Assembly: GCA_001936135.1 (NCBI GenBank)
Contig: CP012818.1
Span: forward strand, 496,001 to 560,000
Direction of reading: 5' to 3'
Length of the DNA: 64,000 nucleotides
DNA from: Saccharomycopsis fibuligera x Saccharomycopsis cf. fibuligera
Taxonomy: Eukaryota > Ascomycota > Saccharomycetes > Ascoideales > Saccharomycopsidaceae
A program made the position numbers and the translations under genes. How positions within the stretch are numbered: the stretch's first letter is position 1; every line of letters begins with the position of its first letter. Under the pieces are notes generated by a model. It did not search any database and was not told where the DNA came from. It saw only the letters and a list, made by a program, of their open reading frames with translations. This document shows positions 41,176 through 52,900 of this stretch, piece by piece.

Positions 41176-42522
41176 ATGACATCAAAGAAAAAACTTGCTA
41201 ACAGCAGCAAAGGCACTAGTCATAGCCATGACAATCATGGCACTAACGATAAAAATGTATCTTCTAAAAATAATGCAAACTATCAGCCTGAAAAACTTCC
41301 TTCTACTAATATGCAATCCTATCCTATTTCTTTGCAAAATCAATTTTCCAACATGCAAACCTTTCAACAGGCTAGCTTGCCGCAAATGGGACAAATGCCC
41401 ACAGTGCCTCAAATATCCTCCCAAGCAATGGTCCAAGGACAGCTGCTTGGTAATGATGTTTCCAGCAATCCACAACACCTCGAGACTGTTTCCACAATTT
41501 TCAAAAAAACTTGCTACTTGTGCGGGAATTTGGGTCACTATGCTGACACGTGCGACTTCAAAGAAAGGCTCTGCTACAACTGCAAAGAGCCGGGGCACGA
41601 ATCGAGCGACTGTCCTTATCCTAAGGTAACTAACAATAAGCAGTGCTATCTTTGCAAGAAAATTGGCCATCTTCAGTCGGAATGTCCTGACAAGAAAGCT
41701 CTCATGGAAAAACAGCAACAACTAATGCAACTCAGCCAATTTAACCAGTTGAATAATGGAACTTCTAATAATATAATGGGCGGCTTCCCTAATACCCTGC
41801 CGCATCAACAACAGCAGCAGCAGCAACAACAACAGCATTTGGGCCAGAATAATCAAAGGCCTCATAACCAACAGTCAAGCACGGGGTTCAATCGTACCAC
41901 AAGAAGTCCTTATATGAGTCAACCGTTCTTGAATCAATCGGCAGTGTACGGAAACTACCCCTCCATTCCGCCGCAAAATAGCTTCATGAACATGAACATG
42001 AACATGAACATGAACATGAATATGAATATGAATATGGGCATGAGTGTGAACATGAACATTCCATCATCCCAGTATGACCCTTACTATCACGGGGCAATGC
42101 CCCCAGCGGCACCAGCAACAGCAACATCGCCTCGTCCACCTTCCTCTGACCCTTCAGCCCGCCAATGCCCAGGCCCTGGAAATCCATACAACCCAATGAA
42201 TTACTATCAGGCTATTGCTGCTGCAGCCGCGGCATCTGGCATGCCACCGCCTCGTCACCCACCTCCGCCCGAGTTTCCAGGCATGTACTATCCCCAAGAG
42301 GCCGGGCTCAGTAGCACTCCATTGAGCAACACAAACTCCTCGAGTATTCACAGCAAGCATAGAAAAGGAAGTGGCGGCAATACCAGTGCTTCAAGCAAAG
42401 GTGAAAGCTCTATGGAAAGACGCTTGAATCTGTCAAAGTCAGTACCTTCGTTCTCGCACAGAGCCAGGAAGAGTAGCTCATCAATGTCGTTGTCTGGTAA
42501 TTTGAAAAACCAAAAACGTTGA
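41176..42522 (+). CDS. Zinc-knuckle (3x CCHC) protein with prion-like flanks, Gis2-related
   Basis: 448 residues. Three CX2CX4HX4C zinc knuckles lie at C113-C126, C133-C146 and C157-C170 (CYLCGNLGHYADTC, CYNCKEPGHESSDC, CYLCKKIGHLQSEC). Their sequence and spacing resemble the first knuckles of yeast Gis2/CNBP, a translation-linked single-strand RNA-binding protein, but Gis2 is only about 150 residues with seven knuckles. The rest is low complexity: Gln/Met-rich N-terminus, a poly-Gln run (about 215-225), a Met-Asn dipeptide run (about 272-290), a Pro/Ala region and a basic Ser-rich tail. It probably binds RNA and may form condensates; both are inferred. Three CTG codons fall in low-complexity parts. 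The upstream region is 6.2 kb long. Confidence 0.8.
   Translation: MTSKKKLANSSKGTSHSHDNHGTNDKNVSSKNNANYQPEKLPSTNMQSYPISLQNQFSNMQTFQQASLPQMGQMPTVPQISSQAMVQGQLLGNDVSSNPQHLETVSTIFKKTCYLCGNLGHYADTCDFKERLCYNCKEPGHESSDCPYPKVTNNKQCYLCKKIGHLQSECPDKKALMEKQQQLMQLSQFNQLNNGTSNNIMGGFPNTLPHQQQQQQQQQQHLGQNNQRPHNQQSSTGFNRTTRSPYMSQPFLNQSAVYGNYPSIPPQNSFMNMNMNMNMNMNMNMNMGMSVNMNIPSSQYDPYYHGAMPPAAPATATSPRPPSSDPSARQCPGPGNPYNPMNYYQAIAAAAAASGMPPPRHPPPPEFPGMYYPQEAGLSSTPLSNTNSSSIHSKHRKGSGGNTSASSKGESSMERRLNLSKSVPSFSHRARKSSSSMSLSGNLKNQKR
41989..42060. repeat. Hexanucleotide ATGAAC/ATGAAT repeat in the zinc-knuckle gene
   Basis: About ten copies encode a Met-Asn dipeptide run. An adjoining CAA/CAG repeat (about 41807-41835) encodes poly-Gln. 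Confidence 0.9.
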
Positions 42523-45122
42523 TACGTAAATGCTTTGTCTCTTTAATTTTTTTTTTTTTTTTTATTTGACAGGGACTAATACCTTGGTTTTTTACTTTAA
42601 TTATATTTTGCTTTAATCTTGTTTTCCTTTCATCTTGCCTTTTATTTTCGCTGCTCGTTTCGCATTTGGCATCATTATCTTGTGCTTATTAAAATTTTGC
42701 ATTTTGCGAAAATCTAATTCCTTTATATCTTAGAAGAAGTAACAGAAGAACAACAACACAATAATTTCTTCGAAAAACATATTTCATTTCATGCTACCAA
42801 AGTCTTGTTCAGGCTGAGCCACAAAACATTGACATTGGTTCCTCTTCGAATATATTTTCAGTTTAATTCATTGTTAACATTACTGTGCAATAGGGTGATT
42901 TTCGCCAGTAATGACTTACGCTAAACATCAAAAAAAACTTTCACTATTCCTACGAAATCAAAACGAACTTAGCGGAAAAAAAAGAGCCTGTCTTTGAGTT
43001 TTGAGGCTGGAGAATATACTAAAAGCTTATTGGAAATAAGAAAACAATAAAAGGGCATTGTACTGTCTAAAAACCATTTGATGGTTGAACATCCCGGCTT
43101 CAACATATGGCATATCTGAAATGATAAACAACGATATGGAATGGCGGAAGTTAAACGGTAATATATCTACATCAAATAAAGACACGACCTTTACTTAAGC
43201 TAAAATCTTACCGATAAAAAGTACTTTTAAAAAGCCATAGTTCACTTGACCTTTTCAGACTTCAGACCTCTTCATCCAAGAAGAGGTGAAAAAAGGGCAT
43301 ATAAAGTTGTATAGGAACAGGTTTGTCATTTTATTAATGTGCTTTCTCTATTCTTATGTGCTTGAATTTTAAACAGGTTATTGCTACTTGTTTCTACTGT
43401 GTGTTACATATAAATGAAAAAAGTTCTTGAAACTTATTACTCCCCAAACAAAAAGCCAAGCTCACCACATGATATACAGTTCTAATATGTAACCTAGGAG
43501 ATAGTTTCTTGAAAAATTTGCCTCTTATATGCTGCCATCTTGATTATGTCCTTATTTGGCGTTGCTTGGCCGGAATAATGAACATGATTGCAACACACAC
43601 CACCGAGATAGCCGTTCGTCACGATTAAGTTAATATTTGTACTAGTTGAATGGAGATCGGCTATTTAAGTGAGACACTAGTGCGCATAAAGTTAGATTGC
43701 AATTGAAAGATTTTAGTGGAATTTGGAGTGAAACCAAAAAGGTTCCTAAAACCGGCCTCCATATTTAATGTTAAGAACAAAAAACAAATAATTTAGAGAA
43801 ATATAATTTTGTTGGTCATCAACCTGCTATTTCAAGGACTCATACTGCATCAAATCCATTGAAAGTAAGTAGAGAGCTGAATCAAGGAGACACAGTTTTT
43901 TACAATACTCATGCTGTGGTCTGCTTGGAAAAGAAATTTTTTCTTTAGTATTTCTTCTGTAAGTGTTTTTCTACACACTGTTGTTGCCGTTGTTTCTAGT
44001 GTCGTGTTTGACGCACCATGCTGTAGTAAGATTGACGTTTCAAAGGGTCAAGGTAATTGTTTAAATAAAAAAGAAAAGACAACAAAAAGAATAATAATAT
44101 TATCAATAATGAAGTCACCCAAAATATTAAACAATATAACTTTAGGTTCCTTTTGATAGCTTGAACGCCATGTGTTCGTCTTGTATCGTTTCACAGCGCT
44201 GTCACATCGTTTTTCAAGACCAAAAGACAAAAGTTATGATATTTGTAATTAATTACATCTTAGGTTTGATATATTGGACTATGCAACTTCTTGACTTAAT
44301 ACTGAATCATTAACCTTATTTCTCTTCATTCTCAAAAGACAATAGGATGCTAGGGACTTTAGCAAAGAGATTCGTTTCTTATTATCAAATGTTGTCTTTT
44401 TTTATGTACAGCATACTGGCTTGTTAACTTTATTCTTCCTCAGTTCATCTCTTTCCCTAAAGAGGAACATATGTTGACAAACAAAATCAAACTTTCCCTA
44501 TTGTAATCCTACTGATGTTCTATTTACAATTGAATGTTTTTGCTATTGAAGTGACTGCTGGCGAGCGTCTTTACTAAAGAGAAAACTATTCAGCGGTCAC
44601 TGACATTCAAATTCACCTAGCAGTACAACGGCCCTAACACTGAAAATATTGTTCGATATCAGCCTGCTCTCTTTCTTGTACTACGTATTTTGAGGGTTTT
44701 CAAAATTTTCAACACCGGTAAAGAATTAAAGGGAAACTGCTGCATGACATCATGCGTTGGGCTTCTTTGTCTGCTAAGCGCCCACCTTGTCACTATTTAA
44801 AAACCACAGTCTTCACCCATTTGCTCCTGTTTTTCTTTTTTCTCTTTCCCTCACCTTTTCTCAGGAGAAAAACCAGCCCTTATCAAAACTCGACTATTAA
44901 ACAACCTATCATCGACTGCTCTTGTTGTATTGCTTACACTGTTACTCCTTGAAACGTATGTTTTAGGCTAAGGCATTAGAAACAGGAAACAGAGTAAGCG
45001 CCCACGAAGAACCTTTTGAATTTGCAGTAACAGATGATGCTGATCGACTAACGTATTTAGAACCATAATCCAACTATTTGCATTAAAAATAATACCGAAA
45101 AAAGCTACTATAAGGACAAAAT
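42523..45122. other. Intergenic region between the zinc-knuckle gene and DMC1
   Basis: 2.6 kb. A T-rich tract follows the stop (42547-42565). Frames at 43911-44156 and 44752-44952 show no homology. DMC1 promoter sequence should be at the right end. I found no clear meiotic URS1 or MSE site by eye. Confidence 0.5.
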
Positions 45123-45652
45123 ATGACATTGACAGACGTCGAGGAAAGTTCTGCGACCCAACGTATTGAGAGCGAAGACGCGATTTTGGGCATTGACGAA
45201 TTGCAAAACTACGGGGTTAACGCGAGCGACATTCAAAAGTTGAAATCCTCAGGAATTTGTAGCATCCCTGTAAGTGTAAAAACTACCTTTTTATTAGCTT
45301 CTCAGATATAATACACTAAAATGTCTTTCTAGCTGATTGTCATAATAACCAGCTTTTTTTCTCCATATTCTTAATAAAACCCAATGTCAGAACCATCTGT
45401 TGGCTTACTACTCCTCGGATATCCAGGTGCAATATAATACACATGAATTTAGTCGTGCTTTTGCGCTTTTTGAGACAGATTTTAAGCCTTACTGCAGGAC
45501 TATGTGTTCATCTTGTTCTTATTCGGGACTCAGTTTACCGAATTAGTTTTAGGGCAGGCCCAACTTTGATGTTAGAGTGTTAACAGAAAAAGAAAAAGGA
45601 ATCAACTTTAACAAGCGTTTTTCTATTACAGAACTGAATAACAATCAAAAGT

Positions 45653-45684
<32 letters not shown>

Positions 45685-47413
45685 CGTTATTGATGAAACA
45701 AGTTGCTTAGCTTATAGCGTTTTGCAACAAAAAGCTTAAAAACGCCAGATGATTACCGAAACTGGCCTGCGATCGTCTCATTATTGGCTATCATGCTAGC
45801 TTAATTTTTCTGTGTTTCTTTTTCTGTTACTTGATTGTCCTGCGATTTGTCTGATTAAATATTGTCTGTTTCCTATTAGCCCTTTTTCTCTATAAAACTA
45901 ATTTGGAAGGGGTGATATGCGAGTCTGAGGAGTAGTCTGCGCAGACTATCTTTGTTATAGTTTTTATAAGGCAAAATTCAAAAAAATTGAAGTTATTAAG
46001 AAAACGATTGGGGATGAGAGGCATAAAACGGAAAACATTTAATCTCGAGTAAATTGAAACTATTATGAGAAATTATGGGTGATACTAACATTGGTGTTTA
46101 GTCTGTTTTATCGACGACCAAGCGCAACTTAATTAAAATCAAAGGGTTAAGTGAAGTTAAGGTTGAGAAGATCAAAGATGCAGCAAAGAAAATGATGGTG
46201 AGTACTCAAGTTTGTAATATAGTATATCAAGGATCTCGGTCAACAAAGAGCAAATAAGCTGAGGAAACTTTAAGCGAGTTACATTACTAACGGAAAATCT
46301 CCTACGTTTTATTTTAGCATGCCGGTTTCATTTCAGCAACTGTTCAAGCTCAAGTCAGACAAAAAGTATTTTCGCTATCCACAGGTTCCAATTCTTTAAA
46401 TGCTATTCTTGGGGGAGGTATCAAAACCATGAGCATTACTGAAGTTTTTGGCGAGTTTCGATGCGGAAAAACCCAAATGGCTCATACCCTATGCGTTACT
46501 AGCCAGTTACCAAAAGTATGTTAATTACCTTTTTTTCTTTTTTTTTTTTTTTTTTTTTTTTTGCCAAAAAAAAATAGATCAGGGTGTTTCCTAACTGATT
46601 ATTTCAGGATATGGGTGGTGGTGAAGGCAAAGTCGCATACATTGATACAGAAGGAACATTTCGTCCCGATAGGTAAATAATTTGATTTTTTTTTTCCACT
46701 CTGCTTGTTGTTATTGATGGCCTACTAACGACGCTAAATTTTAACTTAGAATCAGGTCTATTGCTGAAAGATTTGGAGTAGATCCTGAAGTTTGCTTAGA
46801 AAATATTGCTTATGCAAGGGCATTGAACAGTGAACATCAATGTGAACTAGTTGAAGAATTAGCGTCTCAATTGGCTGAAGGTGGCTATAGACTTTTGATC
46901 ATTGACTCGATTATGGCAAATTTTAGAGTCGATTACAGTGGCCGAGGAGAGTTGAATGAACGACAACAAAAATTGAATCAGCATTTGTCTACTTTGAACA
47001 GATTTGCTGAAGATTATAATATTGCCATATTTATGACTAATCAAGTCCAGTCTGATCCGGGTGCCAGTGCGTTATTTGCTGCAGCAGATGGCAGAAAACC
47101 GTATGTGCGAAGACCTTTTTGCTGTGATTTTTATCCCAAGAACTTTTTTTTTTATTAGGAACAATCACTAATTTGTGAACAGTGTTGGAGGGCATATCTT
47201 AGCTCATGCTTCAGCTACTAGAATTTTACTAAGGTATGTTTTAACCCAGGGACTTGGATTTTTAAGACATAAAAATATGTTCAATCTAACTCATTTTTGA
47301 ATAGAAAAGGAAGAGGTGAAGAAAGAGTGGCCAAATTGTTAGACAGCCCTGACATGCCTGAGGCAGAATGTGTCTATGTTATTGGTGCTGGTGGGATCAA
47401 TGATTCTGTGTGA
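45123..47413 (+). CDS. DMC1: Dmc1, meiosis-specific recombinase, seven exons
   Basis: Exons 45123-45269, 46102-46197, 46318-46515, 46608-46672, 46750-47100, 47183-47233 and 47305-47413 join in frame to 338 residues (yeast Dmc1 has 334). The protein has the N-terminal helix-hairpin-helix part ([13 protein letters not shown]), Walker [10 protein letters not shown] at residues 126-134, [26 protein letters not shown], Walker [16 protein letters not shown], then [14 protein letters not shown] and [20 protein letters not shown]. Dmc1 forms filaments on single-strand DNA in meiosis and pairs homologues. Donors are GTAAGT, GTGAGT, GTATGT or GTAAAT; TACTAAC branch points precede exons 2 and 3. Intron 1 is 832 nt and holds a 30-bp T run. 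Saccharomyces DMC1 has only one intron. I saw no CTG codon. Confidence 0.96.
45655..45684. repeat. Poly-T run, 30 bp, in DMC1 intron 1
   Basis: Uninterrupted T homopolymer inside the 832-nt first intron. Confidence 0.95.
46538..46562. repeat. Poly-T run, 25 bp, in DMC1 intron 3
   Basis: T homopolymer starting about 22 nt after the donor; with the preceding T6-C it makes a 32-bp pyrimidine stretch. Confidence 0.95.
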
Positions 47414-48081
47414 ATAACTAAATTTCGGTTGCTGTGTTTACTGTGACTTTTTACTTCAAGAGAAATTTGGCATTTAGATTCTATTTTTGATTAAGTATAA
47501 GGTGAGAGGAAGTAGTTTTATGTGCTTCTTTGTGAGCGTTTTGCTCTTGAAAACGTCTGAACCGGAAAATCTGCTAACTTTTTTTCTGTAATTTTGCTCA
47601 AATATTATCAATTATTATGAATGAACTTATAGTTTGAAATGTGTACTTAGTCGTCAAACTCTATGACCAACCCAAATAGTTGAATGAAAGCAAACAGTCG
47701 TAGACAGCGATTTTTGCAGTAAAGTAGAGCTAATAGAAATTGCTTTTTTGCTCAAGTTCTAGTAATTTTTTTTTCTTATTCATTTACTGTGATCCAGAAG
47801 AGGCGAAAACGATGTTAAGCAATGATAGACCAGAATTTTTTTTTGATATGTATTTAGCATATGATTTTTAATATGCCACGCGCCATACTAGGTTAGGAAG
47901 GAACGAAAAATTAATAAGTATAGAAACGTTGAATGAAAATGGCGTGCAGTTTTTTTTTTTTAAAAAAAAAAAATTAATTTATGGAAAGTTAAAGAAGTGA
48001 AAGTAAGCTAGAATGTAACAAGTAAACAATAAATAATAGCAGATATATATAAATGCTTGGAAAAAAAGTATTTTTGTTTGT
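47414..48081. other. Convergent spacer between DMC1 and TMS1
   Basis: 670 bp between convergent stops. Contains an adjoining T run and A run at about 47951-47972 that could fold as a hairpin. No gene seen. Confidence 0.55.
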
Positions 48082-49632
48082 TTAAATTGAAACCCCGAAT
48101 CTATCAGGCATCAACACAGGAGCTACTAATGACCAAGTGTACAACGCGTAGCAAATTACAGCACTCACCATTTTTACCACAGAGTAAAAATAAGTTCTCC
48201 CTACTGGCATGAAATCTCCCAAATCACTTTGCTTAACGTTCATTGTCAATAAAGTAGCAATGAATTGAGTAGCCAAAAGGAAAATTAAATGAAAAATAAA
48301 ATAATTGTATTTTGTTGATGTTTTTTCCTCGTCTTGGTATCCGGATCCATAGCCATTGACAGAGTCATCATCATTATCATCATCAAAATACCATGATGGA
48401 TCATTTAAGGCACTTTCTGGTAACGCGCCTTCTTCAACCGCTTGTCTAATGGTCTGCACTCTAATGTCAGTATTTGTGCCTTGTGGTTGTTGGGTGATAA
48501 CCACGGGTCTGTCATTATTTCCTGGGCCAATATTGGTATTAAGTCCCCCCGACTCTGACACTGACCCATCATGAGAAAATGCGCTGTTAGTTGCAGCACG
48601 AGTAGTAGTGTAAGCAATTGCCATGAACGTGAAAATACCACTAAGCAAAATATTGATGGTTTTGGTACCGGTGGAACGCACCACTGGGTTGCAGAGCCCA
48701 TCAGGGGCGGAACAACATGCAGAAAGGATCAAGTAGGTACAATAAATGCACACCATGCCAGATTGACCAAGACCGTTAGATGGGTTATATTCCCTGATGG
48801 TTTCATTGATGGATAAAATTGTAACTATAATAGCAAGGAGCAAATTTACGGAAATGAAAGTCTGATTGAGAGTGCAACCTTTGTTGGCAAAGAAAATGTA
48901 CATGATTATAGTAAGAACAACAGTGCCAACATACATGGATATTGTACCACCAACAAGTAAAAAAGTCCACAATCTAGCACTGTTGCCACCCGAAGATACG
49001 CCTCCGCCGTACTCAAGATCATCTGAATCATCGTCACTAGCAAGATGAACTGCAGAGTAGCCTTCATTCTGAATATGCTCCAAACAAATTTCGGACCATT
49101 CATGAGCAAAATCCACAAGCAAGATAAGCCCAATCAAGTTGAATATTGAAGCGCCAAAGAGAGCAAAATAGTTACCGTAAATCTCAAAAAATCGGTCAGG
49201 AATGACAAAAGAAATGATTATAAAACCAACCCATAGAACCAACTTTAAGGACCACAATCCGTTCTGGATCTTGGCTCGTGGGTTCTTTGTTGACTTTACT
49301 CCAACTAATAGTACCGCGAGAATTAAATGAAAGACGGCCAAGGCAAAATTTATGCGTTGCACCCCAAAGAATTTAGCGCCTTCTTCAAATTTGACGAAAC
49401 CAAAAGTTAGTTTTTCTAGTTTTTTGACAGCCCATTTGGAAAGCATGATCCAGGAAAGGATACTATTGAGTAAAAACAAGATCGCGTAAAAGATACGGGT
49501 CGCTATGGAGGACGAGAAGGTGGTGTTGAAGGCGTTCATAAATGCAGAGCAACAAGCCGCGCCTAAGCACGAGGCAACCCAGCCTCCAATGAATTGACTT
49601 CCCATTAGGGGGACGGATAGCACTGCGCCCAT
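48082..49632 (-). CDS. TMS1: Tms1, SERINC/TDE family membrane protein
   Basis: 516 residues with about ten predicted membrane segments. The start MGAVLSVPLMGSQFIGGWVASCLGAACCSAF is typical of SERINC proteins, and the C-terminal conserved block includes CSAPDGLCNPVVRSTGTK-like and LSGIFTFMAIAYTTTRAAT pieces. The family is found in vacuolar, Golgi and plasma membranes; human SERINCs were linked to serine incorporation into lipids and have scramblase activity, but yeast Tms1 function is little known. Acidic hydrophilic loops (SDDDSDDLE, FDDDNDDDSVNG) extend it beyond the 473 residues of Saccharomyces Tms1. Its start is 328 bp from that of a divergent zinc-cluster regulator, so they share a promoter region. 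Confidence 0.92.
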   Translation of the reverse strand: MGAVLSVPLMGSQFIGGWVASCLGAACCSAFMNAFNTTFSSSIATRIFYAILFLLNSILSWIMLSKWAVKKLEKLTFGFVKFEEGAKFFGVQRINFALAVFHLILAVLLVGVKSTKNPRAKIQNGLWSLKLVLWVGFIIISFVIPDRFFEIYGNYFALFGASIFNLIGLILLVDFAHEWSEICLEHIQNEGYSAVHLASDDDSDDLEYGGGVSSGGNSARLWTFLLVGGTISMYVGTVVLTIIMYIFFANKGCTLNQTFISVNLLLAIIVTILSINETIREYNPSNGLGQSGMVCIYCTYLILSACCSAPDGLCNPVVRSTGTKTINILLSGIFTFMAIAYTTTRAATNSAFSHDGSVSESGGLNTNIGPGNNDRPVVITQQPQGTNTDIRVQTIRQAVEEGALPESALNDPSWYFDDDNDDDSVNGYGSGYQDEEKTSTKYNYFIFHLIFLLATQFIATLLTMNVKQSDLGDFMPVGRTYFYSVVKMVSAVICYALYTWSLVAPVLMPDRFGVSI

Positions 49633-49960
49633 TGTGTGTGGTTGTGGTTAATTGTGATAATATTCGTATATTGCTGTGGTCTTGCTGTGTGCCTCCCAGA
49701 CTATATAGTAGTATATCATCGCCATCCTTCGTGGTAAGCGTGTTTAGTACCGATGGAGTTATAGTCACATGTCGTTGCACGTGCACATCATCCAAAGGGA
49801 CCTCCTTTCGTTGCTGTTTTACTGCGAATCAAATTAAATAATTAAATAATTAATTCATTAAATCAAGATCTTCGCTAGGATGGTAATCAGGACCGGGACA
49901 CCAAGACAGTAGAACCAGCAACGCCCGCATAATCACTACCACCGCCTCTGCCCCTCTATC
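49633..49960. promoter_or_regulatory. Divergent promoter shared by TMS1 and the zinc-cluster gene
   Basis: 328 bp. A palindromic TGCACGTGCA box lies at about 49776-49785 and could bind a bHLH factor such as Cbf1 or Pho4. AT-rich repeats of AATTAAATAATT follow near 49828-49855. Confidence 0.55.
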
Positions 49961-52900
49961 ATGAGCTCTCCGGCACAAAGCAGTGGCACCCTTGACACCG
50001 GCCAGTCAGAGACTGTTGGCTCTGCCGGCTCTACTGGCTCCACTGGCTTTCGCTCCTCAGCAGCGCCTCCAACTCCAGTAGCAAGCGCCGGCTTCTCTAA
50101 GAAGAGACAGATTACCGAGGAAGATTCGTACTACGAACCACAATTCAGCTCATCAGACCAACCCCAGGGCCAGCAGCAGTCGAAAAGGCCCAGATCAAAG
50201 CGTGCTTGTACTAAGTGCCAATCCAGAAAGACGAAATGCTCCGGGGATAAACCCTGCTCCTACTGTGTTATGCTCAATAAGCCCAATGAGTGTGTTTTTA
50301 TCATCAAGGAAAAACCCAAACTTGTCACTGTACAAGAATCCTACGTAAATCTGTTGAAGTTCAAAATCGAGGAACTAGAGAAGAAATTACAGAATTCTAA
50401 GTTGAGCAAACATCATGGTGTGCTGGAAGAGAGCAATGTCTTCACATCAACAACATCGGCTTCGTCACCGTCAACTCACTTGACGCAAACTCTTCCCTCT
50501 GACACCAATATTATTGAGCGAGAGCAGGACCAAGAACAGAACTCTGAAAAGCAAGAGTCCGATGATGGGATGCCCGGTGCATCGAATAGCAATCCGCCAA
50601 ACCGCAGAATGTCACTAAATCATATTATAAATGCAGATACTCACCGGATCGCTGGCGACCAAGGTAACTCATTGGCAGTCCTACGACAGTTTTCCCGTGG
50701 TGATCCAAGCAAAAACAATCACGCTTCCATATTAAACCCCACAACATCCACAACCAACAGCACATCCACTGTAATCACGCCCACCAATAACAATGGTAAT
50801 AATGACTATGTGCTAGAAAAAGAGCTAGACCTTCACAACCTTCTAGTTCAAACTGACGTTTCCTACTTGACAAACTTCAACATTTTCCTTGGCAACTCAA
50901 ATTGCACAAAATACAACTTAACCATCCAAAACATCCTAACAGATAAACTAAATTATCTTCTCAACTTTCACAACCAACGCCATAATTTACAAATAAAACT
51001 CTTGCCGCCACCAATTCTTCCAACAGTTTTCTACAAATCCAAAGCTTTGCATTGGAATAGAATCAACATTGCTGATATCCAACTTCCGGAAGAAGACTAT
51101 GCTCTCAAAATTATCAATTCTGCGTTTGAGATTCTCGGTTCCGACTTTGCTGTTGTCAATTACTATGAGGTTCTTTTGATGATTGATCGGATCTACTCAA
51201 ATATTGCTAATTGCAATAAGCTTCATATTATACAGCTTCTTGTGCTTTTGGCAATGGGGGAAATTACCATATCAACAAAGCAGTCAATCCTCAAGGGCCA
51301 GTTCCCAGGATTCGCGTATTTTCAAACAGCAGTCGAATTGTTTGAAGATACGTTTGAGGAATGCTCTATTACCTATATTGAAACAACTGTTTTATTAGGT
51401 ATATATTCTTTAGCGTTGAATCGTAAAGATTCTGCATACATCTATACTGGTTTGGCTATCAGACTTGCTTACACCATGGGCTTACATCGCAAAGTGCCGC
51501 CTTCATTCAACGGCTTGAGCAAAATAGAGTTGGAAAGAAGAAGAAGATTATGGTGGAGTTGTTATATATGGGATAGGCTAGTGACTACCCGGCTAGGGCA
51601 TCCAATAATGATTAATGACGATTCTATGGATGTTGAGTTGCCTTCCAATGAACAATTTACTACTAAGGAAGAATTGAAACGGTTTCCTAAACGACCAACT
51701 TATTTTATTGAACAGATTAAATTAGCGAAAATTTCTGGAATTATAATGAATAAAATTTATGGCATTAAAAATAGTGGTAAATTTAAAGATAGTTTTATTG
51801 TTAGCGTGCATTCGATTCTCAACATTTTAAGAAACTGGTATGCCGATTTGAATGATAGCAAAACTGCTTTAAATGAGCTTAATAATCAACCGAGCAATAG
51901 TGACAGCAGAATTAACCCGTTCAGTTCTGATGGCCCAGCAAATATTGCAAACACTGCTTCTAACGACTCATTACGACTCAACTACATAAACATGGACGAA
52001 GGACTAAAAAGACAAACTTACTCGTTACACATGAATTACAATTACTGTATCATTCTCACTACACGACCATTATTGCTTTACGTATTTAAAGAAATAGTTC
52101 ATCATGTTGAAACCGAGCATTCACCAACCACATTGGGAATTTTGAAGTCTTGCATAAATGCAGCATTTATCAATTTAAAAATCATAAATATGTTGTATTT
52201 GCAAAATATTTTTACCTCATTTACTCTTATGGATAACAATATTGTTTTTGGGTCAATTTTGATCATGTTGTTAACCAATTTTATCAAAAATTATAGTCGA
52301 CAAGGATACCTTTTGTTCATCAAGATATTTGGTAAACAATATCATAACAATACCAATGCTAATAATATGGGTAAAAAAAATGATAATAACACTGCCTCTA
52401 CCCATCGAAATAATAACACTTCTATTGATGAGGGTGCAATACATACCTCACTAACTCAAAAGGAAATCACTTCAAAGATCAAATTTGGCATTTCTATTTT
52501 GAAAAAAGGTACCCAAGCGGGTTCAGTTACTGCTAAGGTATACTTTCTCCAACTCAGCAACTTAATGGCATTGTTAGATAAATTGAATTATATTAGTAGC
52601 GCTGCATACTACCAACACTACGTTGTCGCAGGGCCATTACCGCCACCATCACCGGAGACGGAATTGGCTGATTTTCAAGATTTGAAAAGCAGATTGGAAT
52701 TTATTTCAAGAGATGTGATCACTGATGCTGGGTTGTTCAATCAAATTAATCTGGTAGAACATGACGAGTGTTCTGTGGCTAATGGTAATGATAATGGTAA
52801 CAAATCCAATAGTTTGGGTAATGATAACCAAGGGCACAGTAGTAAAGTAAAGCATAAAATCAATGAGAGTGTGAAGATTGACGCTCGAAATAATTCCATA

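Noticed and set aside
41182-41721. 179-codon minus-strand open frame opposite the zinc-knuckle gene
   Set aside because: It is antisense to the conserved CCHC coding region and its translation has no recognisable domain; a mirror artefact.
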